From contig NZ_RBZW01000013.1 in the NCBI RefSeq assembly GCF_006543045.1, positions 1-61,651 on the forward strand: a DNA stretch of 61,651 bases, in the 5' to 3' direction. Under the pieces are notes generated by a model. It was not told the origin of the DNA, searched no databases, and saw only the letters and a program-made list of their open reading frames with translations. How positions within the stretch are numbered: position 1 is the stretch's first letter; the number at the start of each line of letters is the position of its first letter. The stretch comes from Salinadaptatus halalkaliphilus. Its GTDB lineage: Archaea > Halobacteriota > Halobacteria > Halobacteriales > Natrialbaceae. The position numbers and the translations under genes were made by a program. Positions 26,532-35,093 of the stretch are shown in pieces.

Positions 26532-26837
26532 TCAGACTTCGATCTCGGTCGTCGACTCGACGTCGTACCGGGTGATTTCGGGCTTGCCGACGAGAAACTC
26601 CGCGATCGACCGTCCGAACTCTTCGTAGTGGTCGCTTTGGCGATGCTGCTCGAGAGCCGCCTCGTCCTCGTAACACTCGAAGAAATTGACGTGATTCGGA
26701 TTGTCGATATCGGTCGAAGCCTGGAACTCGATCGTCCCGTCGTCCTCCCGATACTGTGCAGCGGTTTTCTGGATCAGCTCGAGCGCCTGGTCGCGTTGAT
26801 CGGGGTCGATCGGGAGTGTCGCGTTTATGACTATCAT
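26532..26837 (-). CDS. Antibiotic biosynthesis monooxygenase-fold (ABM) small protein
   Basis: This 101-residue dimeric ferredoxin-like-fold protein has the typical ABM start MIVINATLPIDPDQRDQALE and the HVNFFECYEDEAALEQHRQS block with the conserved His-containing helix. ABM proteins include quinol monooxygenases (YgiN type) and haem-degrading enzymes. This one could oxygenate a quinol or aromatic intermediate. A T-rich element (26863-26872) lies about 30 nt upstream of the ATG. The frame is open upstream, but that part is not conserved-looking. Confidence 0.82.
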   Translation of the reverse strand: MIVINATLPIDPDQRDQALELIQKTAAQYREDDGTIEFQASTDIDNPNHVNFFECYEDEAALEQHRQSDHYEEFGRSIAEFLVGKPEITRYDVESTTEIEV

Positions 26838-27145
26838 ACACGTGGTCGTCTCGCGACAGCTACAAAAAGCCTCACGAGCACTCCAAAATCGCCGGTTCGT
26901 CCGCGCCTCATCCGACTGGTGTCCGCGGTCTGCGGCCAGACGGAATCCTCGTGGTGGTCGTGCTGGTCGGTGGTTCACTTCGTCTCGGTCACCTGATCCG
27001 GTATCTCGGGACCGTTGTAACTCCGACGCCCGACGCGTTCATCCCGCTAAAGGCGACGTGTGCGTCGTCTCCGCTCGATTGCCGACGTAGACCACGCCGG
27101 CCTCGAGTCGTTTCGCGAGCGCAGTCCGGTTCCGACATCGCCCGC
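26838..27145. other. Intergenic region without recognised feature
   Basis: These 308 bp lie between the ABM gene and the iron-type alcohol dehydrogenase. No palindrome copy, gene or clear promoter beyond that of the ABM gene is seen. Confidence 0.4.
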
Positions 27146-28342
27146 TTACCACGCGTTTCGTAGCACTCCTTCGAGTTCCGCCTCCGTTGGCTCGAGTCCT
27201 GGCGGGACGTTCGGGATGAAGACATCGTCGGCGATGTCGGCCGCGACGGCGGGGAGATCGCGTTTCGAGAGGTCGTCGATGGTTCGGAGTCGCGACGGCA
27301 GCCCGAGCGCATCCCGGATTTCCGTGACGGCATCGACGACCGCAGTAGCCGTCTCCTCGGGCGTTCCCGTCGTGTCGACGTCTACCCCCTCGGCGAGCAG
27401 GTCGCGGCGCGCGTCGACGTTGTCGAACAGATACCGGAGCACGTGCGGGGCGACGATCCCGTGGGCGCCCCCCTGCTGGATGGCGTACCCGCGAGCGATG
27501 CCGTGGCCGAACGAGTGGATGAGCGACGCGGTGATCCGTTCGCCGCCCAACGCGCCGTACTGTGCCAGCACCGTCCCCATAATCGCGTCGTGTAACGTGT
27601 CCTGGTCTCGATCGCCCGCCCCCAGTCGCGGGAGGCCACGCCCGAGCAGGCGGAGGCTTCGTACCGCCGTCCCGTCGGTTATCGGCGTCGCATTGGACCC
27701 GTACAACGACTCGACGGCCTTGTCGAAGCCGTTCATGGCCGACGCACAGAGGATTTCGTGGGGCGTCGTCTCGAACAGCGCCGGATCGTAACACAGCGCC
27801 GCGGGCATCAGTCGATCGTCGACGAGTGCGCCGCGAGTGAGTCCGCCCTCCCGGACGGTGATGCCGGCGATCGCGGAGAGATCCGATCCGGCGAGGGTCG
27901 TCGGTAGAGCGACGATCGGCGGTAACGTCGAATCGGGAATCGCAATCGCCCGCTCGCGCTCGAACGTCGATTCGATCTCGCCGCGCGGCCGCTCGCTGGC
28001 CGCGAGGACGCTCATCACTTTCGCGATGTCGAGACTGCTGCCCCCGCCGAGGCTCACCAGCGCGTCGATGTCGTCTTCGCTCATCCGATCGGCGCCGTCG
28101 AACGCGGTCGACAGCCGCTTCTCCGGCGTCGTTTCGTCGAACACGCCGGCGAGCCGATCGCCGGCCCCGGCGACGACGGGATCGATAACCGCGTCCGTGG
28201 CGCCGACGGTCGATCCACAGACGACCAGTGCCCGCTCGGCGCCGATTCGCTCGAGTTCGTGCTCGAGGCGACTCACGCAGTTCCTGCCGTAGACGATCGT
28301 GCCCGGATCGTAGGCGAATCGGTAGTCGGGAGTCACGTCCAT
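27146..28342 (-). CDS. Iron-type alcohol dehydrogenase (maleylacetate-reductase-like)
   Basis: This 398-residue group III (iron-containing) alcohol dehydrogenase family protein has the nucleotide-binding LGGGSSLDIAK and metal histidines in ASLIHSFGHGIARGYAIQQGGAHG. Members reduce maleylacetate, act on 4-hydroxybutyrate or oxidise alcohols. The short glycine motif GGGSSLD does not decide. It is the last gene of a unit with two MBL-fold genes, 33 nt after the second. An in-frame GTG at 28363 is an alternative start. Confidence 0.85.
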   Translation of the reverse strand: MDVTPDYRFAYDPGTIVYGRNCVSRLEHELERIGAERALVVCGSTVGATDAVIDPVVAGAGDRLAGVFDETTPEKRLSTAFDGADRMSEDDIDALVSLGGGSSLDIAKVMSVLAASERPRGEIESTFERERAIAIPDSTLPPIVALPTTLAGSDLSAIAGITVREGGLTRGALVDDRLMPAALCYDPALFETTPHEILCASAMNGFDKAVESLYGSNATPITDGTAVRSLRLLGRGLPRLGAGDRDQDTLHDAIMGTVLAQYGALGGERITASLIHSFGHGIARGYAIQQGGAHGIVAPHVLRYLFDNVDARRDLLAEGVDVDTTGTPEETATAVVDAVTEIRDALGLPSRLRTIDDLSKRDLPAVAADIADDVFIPNVPPGLEPTEAELEGVLRNAW

Positions 28343-28375
28343 TCCTCGGTTGTCCGGTGACACATACGTTCGTCC

Positions 28376-29116
28376 TCAGGCCTCGAGGACCGGGTCCGGG
28401 TTCTCGATGACCTCCATGACGCGCTCGAGGTAGTCGTCGATATCCTCGCGTGCGACGGGGTTGCCGTGGATCGGCGCGACGTAGGAGACATCGAGGATAT
28501 TGAACATCGTCTCGAAGGCGGCCCCGAGCGTGTCCTCGTCCAAGTAGTCGACGAAGGGGATCTTGTCCCGGTAAAACTGGTCGATGTGAAGGTCGTCGAA
28601 CCCGTTTGCGAGTTCGTCCGTCGTCTGTGTGCAGACGCCCGGTTCGTGGTAGTGACCGAACGCCTCCGCGGTGAACAGGACGCCGGAGTCGTGATCAAAC
28701 GCCCACTGGGACACCGTCACGTCCGTGAGAAGCGGGTGGATGCAGGTGATCGGCCGCCCGGCGAATTCGACGGGGCGGTTCAACTGTCGCGGCTTCGCAC
28801 CCGGCAGCCCGACGACCTCCGGAAACCGTCCCGTCGCGGCGATCGTTTCTATCTCACCCCACTCGTCTTCGAACGCGGGCACGTTCTCCGTGTGTGGCAG
28901 CGTCGAGTGGGTGAGCAACACCACGTCCGGTCCGTCGCCGTCGGTGAGTCGGTCGATCTCCGCGACGATCTCCTCGCGGTAGTGACTCGAGCCCGAGTCG
29001 ACGAGTACCGTGCCCTCCTCGCCCTGGATGAGGTACTCGGACATGTGCATGTGGTACTGCTCGTCGGGGTGGCAACTCGAGATCCAGTAGACATCGTCGG
29101 TGAGTTGGGTCGTCAT
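28376..29116 (-). CDS. MBL-fold protein with degenerate diiron site (copy 1)
   Basis: This 246-residue metallo-beta-lactamase-fold protein resembles the oxygen-binding ODP domain of flavodiiron proteins. Its metal motif is decayed: H70-S-T-L-P-H75 in place of H-x-E-x-D-H, and Glu151 where an Asp ligand is usual (LFTAEAFGHY). The last His217 (APIHGNP) is kept. It may be non-catalytic, a structural partner of the next protein, or use a different metal set. It overlaps the upstream MBL gene by 4 nt (ATGA), so the two are translated together. No flavodoxin domain follows. Confidence 0.8.
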   Translation of the reverse strand: MTTQLTDDVYWISSCHPDEQYHMHMSEYLIQGEEGTVLVDSGSSHYREEIVAEIDRLTDGDGPDVVLLTHSTLPHTENVPAFEDEWGEIETIAATGRFPEVVGLPGAKPRQLNRPVEFAGRPITCIHPLLTDVTVSQWAFDHDSGVLFTAEAFGHYHEPGVCTQTTDELANGFDDLHIDQFYRDKIPFVDYLDEDTLGAAFETMFNILDVSYVAPIHGNPVAREDIDDYLERVMEVIENPDPVLEA

Positions 29117-30042
29117 TGCTCTACCTCCGGCGGTCGCAGGATGTACTCGAGTTTGCTCTCCATGTTGGCCTGCTCGCCCTCTCGGGAGAGCGCCTCGGCG
29201 GCCTCGAGGAACAGGTCCAGGTACGCGTCCAGCTCTTCGGTCATGACCATGCCGTGGGCCGGCGCGATGACGTCGGGATCGAACGTTTCCCGGACATCGT
29301 CAACGGCGCGCTCGATTTCGTCCAGATCCGCGAATCGCATCCAGGGAAACGCCAGCGCGTGAAAGCGAAACACCTGCTCGGTGGCGACGTCGCGGTCGAG
29401 CTCGCTCGCGAACGAGACGCAGTTGGCACTCTGGTGGAGAAAACCTAGCCAGTCGACCGTAAACAGCGTGTTCGTCGTCCGTTCGCTCATCCACAACGTA
29501 AACGAGTGATCTGGAAACGGCGGCGCTTCGAACTCGACCGTGTGGGTGCCCAGATCGATCGACTCTCCCGGCTCGACGTACTGGATTTCGTTTGGCACCT
29601 GCTCGACGTCCTCGGGTGTCTCATCCGCGATGTGATACAGTTCGTGCTCGGCGCTGTGGCCGCGTCCGTAGCCGGCCGCTTCACCGGGGACCAGCAGCGT
29701 CGCGTCCGGATACGCCTCGAGGATCGTGAACGTGTTACCGGCGTGATTGGCTTCGGGATGGGAAATGACGAGATAGTCGAGCTCCTCCCCATCGAGTAAT
29801 TCGTCGATCAGATCGACGACGTGGTCGCTGTTTGGCTGTGTCAGCGTATCGAACAGCAGATTTTGCTCGTCCGAGAAGAGATACGCGTTCTGACAGCCGT
29901 GAACTTCCTCGTCCGGTTCGACCCACTGCTCGAGGTCGAAGCGCTCGAGTTCGCTGAGCGTCCCCAGGGGGAGACACTCCTGTGTCCAGTAGATACCGTC
30001 GCTGAGTCTGCGGTGTTCGGGTGGAGCTACCTCTTGTGCCAT
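29113..30042 (-). CDS. MBL-fold protein, flavodiiron-like ODP domain (copy 2)
   Basis: This 309-residue beta-lactamase-fold protein of the ODP type has metal ligands His95, Glu97 and His100 (ISHPEANHAG), His179 (FPDHSFTLW), Asp197 (FTVDWLG) and His263 (APAHG). The usual Asp ligand of H-x-E-x-D-H is Asn99, so one iron ligand is changed. The flavodoxin domain of full flavodiiron NO/O2 reductases is absent. It leads a three-gene unit (MBL copy 2, MBL copy 1, iron-type alcohol dehydrogenase). MAQEVAPPEHRRL at 30042 is the start, with an AT-rich box near 30073. Confidence 0.82.
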   Translation of the reverse strand: MAQEVAPPEHRRLSDGIYWTQECLPLGTLSELERFDLEQWVEPDEEVHGCQNAYLFSDEQNLLFDTLTQPNSDHVVDLIDELLDGEELDYLVISHPEANHAGNTFTILEAYPDATLLVPGEAAGYGRGHSAEHELYHIADETPEDVEQVPNEIQYVEPGESIDLGTHTVEFEAPPFPDHSFTLWMSERTTNTLFTVDWLGFLHQSANCVSFASELDRDVATEQVFRFHALAFPWMRFADLDEIERAVDDVRETFDPDVIAPAHGMVMTEELDAYLDLFLEAAEALSREGEQANMESKLEYILRPPEVEQ

Positions 30043-30484
30043 GTTCTGTCTAGTCACACCATCTGTAATAGCATAATTCTTGGTATGGGAACGGATAATC
30101 GCCGAATCTACGGGGTTGGATGACAACGTACCGACGCGATCACGACCCGTCGCGTGTTCGCACCGATGAGAGTTCAGGCGTGGAAGGCTACTATAGATGG
30201 CTGCCCGTCTCGCGAGCGATTGGGACCAGGTGTCGAAATACGCGAGCACAGTCGGCCTGCTGTACCGTGTTAGTGGAGGATCGTGGACCGTCCTGGGGTC
30301 ACGCCGGTACCGACGTACAGCAGTCGGTCCGATACATCCGGACGGTACGCTGCATTCACGGTCGCCCCTGCGTCGCAGTCGCCGAGTCGTTTACAGCGAG
30401 TGCAGGACCGGCAGGAGCTGGCGAAACGTCACAAATTAACTACAATATCTTCGGCGTCGTGTCTGACCGGGAGGAGAGACGAGA
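30043..30484. other. Intergenic region before the small methyltransferase-tail gene
   Basis: These 442 bp hold the promoter of the MBL unit on the minus strand and a ribosome-binding site at the right end. A weak stem (GCCTGCTGTACCG near 30258 against CGTACAGCAGTCGG near 30310) may be a decayed dispersed palindrome. No coding remnant of a methyltransferase N-terminus was recognised. Confidence 0.4.
30466..30476 (+). promoter_or_regulatory. Strong Shine-Dalgarno site (GGGAGGAGA)
   Basis: GGGAGGAGA ends 8-9 nt before the ATG at 30485. Strong ribosome sites are uncommon among the mostly leaderless genes of this window. This one suggests that the gene is or was translated from a longer transcript. 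Confidence 0.6.
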
Positions 30485-30712
30485 ATGCCAACCGATCAGC
30501 AGATCAAAGCCGATGCGGATCTCTGGGCAGCCTGTATCGGTGGGGCCGAACAGGTCGACAGCTACACGTCGCTCGTCGAAACCGCCGGCTTCGAGCTCAT
30601 CGAGGTTCGGGAGAACACCGAGTACGAGTTCATCTCCGATCGGGCTGCGAACGCGTGTCAAAAGTACGGTGTAAAGAGTATCTCACTGTGCGCCAACAAA
30701 CCGAACGAGTAA
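30485..30712 (+). CDS. Small protein resembling the C-terminal tail of ArsM-type methyltransferases
   Basis: The 75-residue protein MPTDQQIKADADLWAACIGG... resembles the segment after the catalytic Rossmann domain of arsenite (ArsM-like) methyltransferases: CIGGA, a helix, TAGFELIEV, then a closing strand GVKSISLCANKP. The methyl-donor-binding domain is absent and no remnant of it is visible upstream. It could be a decayed gene end, a stand-alone substrate-binding domain, or a subunit of a split enzyme. Cys17, Cys58 and Cys69 could bind a thiophilic ligand, which is speculation. The clear ribosome-binding site favours expression. Confidence 0.55.
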   Translation: MPTDQQIKADADLWAACIGGAEQVDSYTSLVETAGFELIEVRENTEYEFISDRAANACQKYGVKSISLCANKPNE

Positions 30713-30831
30713 CCCAAAACGGGGTAACTGCGAGGTCGGCGATCGCCATCTACTCGCAGCACTGATCGACGCTATACCTCTCCAAGACTTTTTGCGGGGT
30801 GGATTCCCCTCCGACGCCGCCGTGGCCGACC

Positions 30832-31803
30832 CTACTGGACGAGCGACGCGAACTGTCGAAGCTGCTCGCGCTGGGTGTCGGTCGTGAATCTGACCGCGAT
30901 CGTGTCGACGCCCGCATCGTCGTACGCCTCGATCGTCTCTCGGACGGTCTCGAGCGGCCCGAAGGCTCCCTTGGCTCGAATCTGGTCGTCCGTGAGCGTC
31001 GGCCAGGCCGGATAGTACCGGTCGTAGAAGGATCTGGCTCGCTCGAGCGCACGGGATTGGTCCTCGTCGATGACGACGTCGAGGTAAATTCCCGCGCCGA
31101 ACGCGTCGGTCGATCGGCCGGCGTCCGCGAGCAGGGTTTCGATCGCCGCGAAACCGTCGCTGTACTGGCCCGGATCGATGCCGATCGGGAGCCAGCCGCC
31201 GCCGTAGTTCGCCAGCCGCTCCTCGATCAGTTTCGGGAAGCCATCAGCGGGATCGAACGCCGCGGAGGCGACGTAGATCGGCACGTCGCCGACCGGTTCG
31301 AATCCGATGCTCGCGTCCTCAAGATCGTAGTACGCGCCGCTGTAGTCGACCGAATTCCCGTCCCAGAGTCCGGTGGCGATCTCGAGCAGTTCGTTCGTCC
31401 GGGCCCCCCGATCGCCGAAGCTCCGATCGAGATTCGCGTACTCCGCCTCGACATCTGATCCGATGCCGACGCCGACGCCGAGTTTGAGGCGACCGCCGCT
31501 CAGTTGGTCCACCGTCGCGACCTGGTGAGCGACGTGGACCGGGTTCCGAAGATCCGGTAAGTAGACGGCGGTACCTAGATCGACGGCGTCGGTCTCCGCG
31601 GCGACGGCCGCGAGCGTCGACAGCGGTTCGTGGCGCGGTTTCGCCAGGATGCTATCGCCGACCCAGACCGAACTGAATCCCATCGTTTCGGCTCGACGCG
31701 CTAGTCCGAGTACGTCACTCGCCGTTTTTGCTGTCAACGTGTGCTCGCCGTCGCTCGTCAAAACGGCACCCCGTGTCGGCAGTAGATAGCCGTAGTTCGC
31801 CAT
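30832..31803 (-). CDS. LLM-class flavin/F420-dependent oxidoreductase
   Basis: This 323-residue TIM-barrel protein is of the luciferase-like monooxygenase family. Typical segments are WVGDSI near the N-terminus, LGTAVYLPDLRNPVHVAHQ, and the LSGGRLKLGVGVG block that marks F420-binding members in actinobacteria and archaea. Haloarchaea make F420, so an F420-linked dehydrogenase or monooxygenase is likely. The start MANYGYLLPTRG at 31803 is preferred to an extension of 22 residues. The half-copy of the dispersed palindrome (31847-31868) lies just upstream. It is divergent from the Rieske gene. Confidence 0.86.
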   Translation of the reverse strand: MANYGYLLPTRGAVLTSDGEHTLTAKTASDVLGLARRAETMGFSSVWVGDSILAKPRHEPLSTLAAVAAETDAVDLGTAVYLPDLRNPVHVAHQVATVDQLSGGRLKLGVGVGIGSDVEAEYANLDRSFGDRGARTNELLEIATGLWDGNSVDYSGAYYDLEDASIGFEPVGDVPIYVASAAFDPADGFPKLIEERLANYGGGWLPIGIDPGQYSDGFAAIETLLADAGRSTDAFGAGIYLDVVIDEDQSRALERARSFYDRYYPAWPTLTDDQIRAKGAFGPLETVRETIEAYDDAGVDTIAVRFTTDTQREQLRQFASLVQ

Positions 31804-31846
31804 AGACGGCCACACGACGGCCGGGCTCAAGGCTGTTCCGGTAGCG

Positions 31847-31868
31847 TGATACGGTTTCCTGTCCGTCA
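31847..31868. repeat. Dispersed palindromic element, truncated copy D (half)
   Basis: Only the left arm TGATACGGTTTCCTGTCCGT is present. The sequence beyond shows no matching right arm. It lies between the divergent LLM and Rieske genes. Confidence 0.6.
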
Positions 31869-31940
31869 CGGATTCGCTTCTCCCGAGTGCGAAGCAGCGC
31901 TGTGGCGAATGTTAAGTACGAGCACACCGAACGCGGTGCC

Positions 31941-32387
31941 ATGGCAGACCGGCACGAAGTGTGTACAGTCGACCAACTCGAGCCCGGTGACCGAACGATC
32001 GTCGAGATCGAGGGGCTTCCCCACTCGGTCGGCGTCTTCAACGTCGACGGGGAGTTTCACGCGATCGCGAACGTCTGTCCGCACCAGCTCGCGCCGCTGT
32101 GTGAAGGGACGCTGACCGGCGAGGTGGTCGCCGAGAACGTCGGCGAGTTCGAGCAGACGCGGTCGGGCGAGATCATCCGGTGTCCGTGGCACGGCTGGAA
32201 GTTCGACATCGCTGACGGCACGTCGCTGTTCAACCCGCACGCGGTCCGCACCCGGACCTACGAGACGGGGGTCGAGATGCCCGACGCGGAGGCGTGTGCA
32301 TACGGCACGGAGTTAGCCGGCGACGAGCCGCCGATCGAAACGTACGACACGGAGATCGAGGACGCCACCGTCGTCGTGTACGTGTAA
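31941..32387 (+). CDS. Rieske [2Fe-2S] ferredoxin-type protein
   Basis: This 148-residue stand-alone Rieske domain has cluster ligands Cys46-x-His48 (NVCPHQLAPLCEG) and Cys81-x-x-His84 (RCPWHGWKFD), spaced by an insert of about 30 residues as in oxygenase ferredoxins. It probably carries electrons to an oxygenase or reductase. No terminal oxygenase subunit is seen nearby. The ATG at 31941 is preceded by an AT-rich GTTAAGTAC. It ends 26 bp from the converging amidohydrolase gene. Confidence 0.9.
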   Translation: MADRHEVCTVDQLEPGDRTIVEIEGLPHSVGVFNVDGEFHAIANVCPHQLAPLCEGTLTGEVVAENVGEFEQTRSGEIIRCPWHGWKFDIADGTSLFNPHAVRTRTYETGVEMPDAEACAYGTELAGDEPPIETYDTEIEDATVVVYV

Positions 32388-32413
32388 CTGCGATTCGGTC
32401 GAGAGACATCGAT

Positions 32414-33499
32414 CTAGAGCCTGTAGACCGATTTCGCGTTTTCCGACAGGATTGCTCGGTTGGTCTCGTCGTCGATCCCCCGCAGTATCGCCTTCGGATT
32501 GTCGTTGTCCCAGTGGGGGTAGTCGCTCGAGAACACGAGCGTCTCGTCGGCGTGGATCATGTCGAAAAACTGTGGGAGGTGTTCGGGGTCGTCCGGATCG
32601 ATCGACGGCTGCGTGCTGAACCAGACGTTATCCCGGATGTACTCGCTGGGCCGGCGCTCGAGCCACGGGACGGCGTCCTTGAGTCCCTTCCAGTTTTGGT
32701 CCATCGTCCAGAGCACGTGGGGAATCCAGCCGAGACACTGCTCCAAGAAGACCCAGTCGAGATCGGGGTATTCCACGAACACGCCCTCGGAGACGATGCT
32801 GATGAGTTGGCCCATCTGCACGGCTCTCGTCGCGGCGTGCATTTCGAAGTACGAGAGCGGCACGCCCGCCCCGGTCGATGGTTGCTGTGCGACACCCTTG
32901 CTGGCCGTCGAGGAGTGCAGTCCGATCGTCAACCCGGCCTCGTGGGCCGCCTCGTAGATCGGCCAGTACTTCTGGTGGCCGTACGGCGATTCGTGTGCGC
33001 CCGGTAACAATACCTGCACGATCTGGTCGTGGGCGCCGAGCCGTTCGATCTCTTTGCGGGCGTGATCCGGCGCGTGTGGCGCCACCATGATCGATCCGAG
33101 GAAACGCTCGTCTTGCTCCAGCCACTCGGCCACCTGCCAATCGTTGTACGCCTCCATCGCTGCCTTCGCGTAGTGGACGTTCGGATGAACCGCCAGATCG
33201 TAGTTCGTGATGGGGCCGGTCAGGACCGCATAGTCGACGCCGAAGTCGTCGAACAACTGTTCTTCCAGCAACTCGTGACTCGAGCCGCCCGGTCCCTCCT
33301 CGGGGACGGCGTCGTTTCGGGCAATCCCGTGTTCGGTGACGGGATTGGCCCAGCCCTGGCCGCTCGGCGCGGTAAGGCCTCGGTCCTGAAACTCCTCGGG
33401 GAGATACGCGACGACTTCCTCCTCGGAAACCCATGCCTGATGGACGTCACAGTCGATCAACGTCGACTGTTGATCTGTCTTTTGTGCCGTGGACGACAT
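32414..33499 (-). CDS. Amidohydrolase 2 family protein (ACMSD-like), copy 1
   Basis: This 361-residue metal-dependent TIM-barrel protein is of the amidohydrolase-2 family (ACMSD, gamma-resorcylate decarboxylase and relatives). The N-terminal metal motif is IDCDVHQ and the C-terminal catalytic Asp sits in FSSDYPHWDNDNP. Members usually decarboxylate or hydrolyse aromatic or enol acids. A TATA box (33520-33531) puts a leaderless start at 33499. In-frame codons upstream of it are not used. It is paralogous to the gene at 36662, and both flank thiolase, SDR and MaoC genes. Confidence 0.88.
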   Translation of the reverse strand: MSSTAQKTDQQSTLIDCDVHQAWVSEEEVVAYLPEEFQDRGLTAPSGQGWANPVTEHGIARNDAVPEEGPGGSSHELLEEQLFDDFGVDYAVLTGPITNYDLAVHPNVHYAKAAMEAYNDWQVAEWLEQDERFLGSIMVAPHAPDHARKEIERLGAHDQIVQVLLPGAHESPYGHQKYWPIYEAAHEAGLTIGLHSSTASKGVAQQPSTGAGVPLSYFEMHAATRAVQMGQLISIVSEGVFVEYPDLDWVFLEQCLGWIPHVLWTMDQNWKGLKDAVPWLERRPSEYIRDNVWFSTQPSIDPDDPEHLPQFFDMIHADETLVFSSDYPHWDNDNPKAILRGIDDETNRAILSENAKSVYRL

Positions 33500-33842
33500 A
33501 GCTACACCATAGCACGCTATCCAATATAAATACCGAGTTCGTGGCATTCGTTCGTCGATGTCAGTCGTGCGTTGCTGTGGTGAACTCCGACACCAGATAC
33601 GCAGGTGGACGAGAAGCGGCAGGCGCGACCGATTCCAATCGTGTTTTGACACCACGTATCATAGTCGATGACGCTCTGGATAGCGCTCCCATCACTACCG
33701 CTCCAGAGTACTATACCGTGGCAACCTCGGGAAATCGGTTTTGCCGGTTTCCCATCTCCGAAATCGATCGGTAGCAGCAGGTCTCCCCCCAGATGTCGTT
33801 TCCCAGATCGGAGACGTGGGCCGGCTTCGGCGACGGCTGTCG
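33500..33842. other. Intergenic region between amidohydrolase 1 and thiolase
   Basis: Apart from the amidohydrolase promoter near 33520-33531, these 343 bp show no gene or repeat. Confidence 0.45.
33520..33531 (-). promoter_or_regulatory. TATA box of amidohydrolase copy 1
   Basis: The minus strand reads TATTTATATTGG, centred about 26 nt before the ATG at 33499. This fixes a leaderless start. Confidence 0.6.
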
Positions 33843-35012
33843 CTACACGCGCTCGATAATCGTCGCAACGCCCTGTCCAAACGCGATACACATCGTCGAC
33901 AGCGCCCTGTCTTGTCCCGTTCGCTCGAGTTCGTGAGCGAGTTTGGTAATGAGCGCGCTGCCGGTTGCCCCCAGCGGATGGCCGTGTGCGATCGCGCCGC
34001 CGTTGACGTTGGTGTCCTCCCAGGAGAGGCCGGTTTCCTCGAGCCAGGCCGCGATGACCGAGGCGAACGCCTCGTTGACCTCGAAGAGATCGATCTCCGC
34101 GGGCTCCAGGTCGGCCTTCTCGAGGACCTGCTCCGTCGCCGGGATCGGCCCCGTAAGCATCAAGACGGGATCGACACCGACGACTTCCGTCTGGACGATC
34201 CGGGCCATCGGCTCCCAGCCGTACGCCTGTGCTGTCTCGCGACTCGTCACGAGCACGGCGCTCGAGCCGTCGACGATCCCCGAGGAATTCCCAGCGTGAA
34301 TAACGCCGTCCTCGTCTCGAAACGCCGGCGGCAGGTTTGAGAGGTCGTCGACGTCGGTTCCCGGTCGCGGATGCTCGTCTTCCTCGACGACGATCGACTC
34401 GCCGTCCAGCTCGGTTTCGACCGGGACGAGTTGGTCGTCGAACCGACCCTCGTCGTGTGCTCGTTTCCACCGTCGCTGGGAGTCGACGGCGATCTCGTCG
34501 AGTTCCCGTCGGCTGAAGTCCCACTTCTCGGCGACCCGTTCGGCGCTTTCGCCCTGGTGGGTGAGCTCCTCGAAGTGCTCGAAGTAGGTCGCGGACATGT
34601 CGGGCTCGGCCGTCGACACGCCGTCGCTTCGGTTGCTTGACATCGGCACTCGAGTCATGTGCTCGACGCCGCCCGCGACCACGACGTCGCTGAACCCGGC
34701 TCGAACGTTCGCCGCGGCGAGGTTGATCGTTTGCTGGCCCGAGCCGCACAGTCGGTCGAGCTGAAAGCCAGGCACCTCCTCGCCCCAGCCGGCGACCATC
34801 GGCGCGATGCGGCCGATATCGGAGCCTTGCTCGAAGACCGGTTTCACACAGCCGTACATGACGTCGTCCACGATCGCGGGATCGAACCCGTTGCGCTCCT
34901 GTAGTGCCGTCAGGGGCGCGGCTGCGAGATCCTGTGGGTGCGTGTCACGAAAGGAGCCGCCGTGTTTCCCGAACGGCGTCCGCACTGCATCGACGATTAC
35001 AGCTTCGTTCAT
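33843..35012 (-). CDS. Thiolase (acetyl-CoA acyltransferase)
   Basis: This 389-residue type II thiolase has nucleophile Cys89 in LDRLCGSGQQ, the GGAIAHGHPLGATG block with the catalytic His, and the final CIAFGQGVAT with the second Cys. It performs the last thiolytic step of beta-oxidation or the reverse condensation. Neighbours on the same strand (SDR, MaoC hydratase) could supply the 3-hydroxyacyl-CoA dehydrogenase and enoyl-CoA hydratase steps, so a complete beta-oxidation spiral may be encoded at 33843-36495. Confidence 0.94.
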   Translation of the reverse strand: MNEAVIVDAVRTPFGKHGGSFRDTHPQDLAAAPLTALQERNGFDPAIVDDVMYGCVKPVFEQGSDIGRIAPMVAGWGEEVPGFQLDRLCGSGQQTINLAAANVRAGFSDVVVAGGVEHMTRVPMSSNRSDGVSTAEPDMSATYFEHFEELTHQGESAERVAEKWDFSRRELDEIAVDSQRRWKRAHDEGRFDDQLVPVETELDGESIVVEEDEHPRPGTDVDDLSNLPPAFRDEDGVIHAGNSSGIVDGSSAVLVTSRETAQAYGWEPMARIVQTEVVGVDPVLMLTGPIPATEQVLEKADLEPAEIDLFEVNEAFASVIAAWLEETGLSWEDTNVNGGAIAHGHPLGATGSALITKLAHELERTGQDRALSTMCIAFGQGVATIIERV

Positions 35013-35093
35013 CGGTCGTAGTGTCAGTACATGCCACCTTAGAGATTCCGGATCGGGACTCGTTCGGGTTGCTGCGGGTACGTGAGCTGGATC

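Noticed and set aside
30258-30330. Ninth copy of the dispersed palindrome
   Set aside because: Only about 12 nt of each arm pair and the TGATACGG end is missing, so it is not counted.
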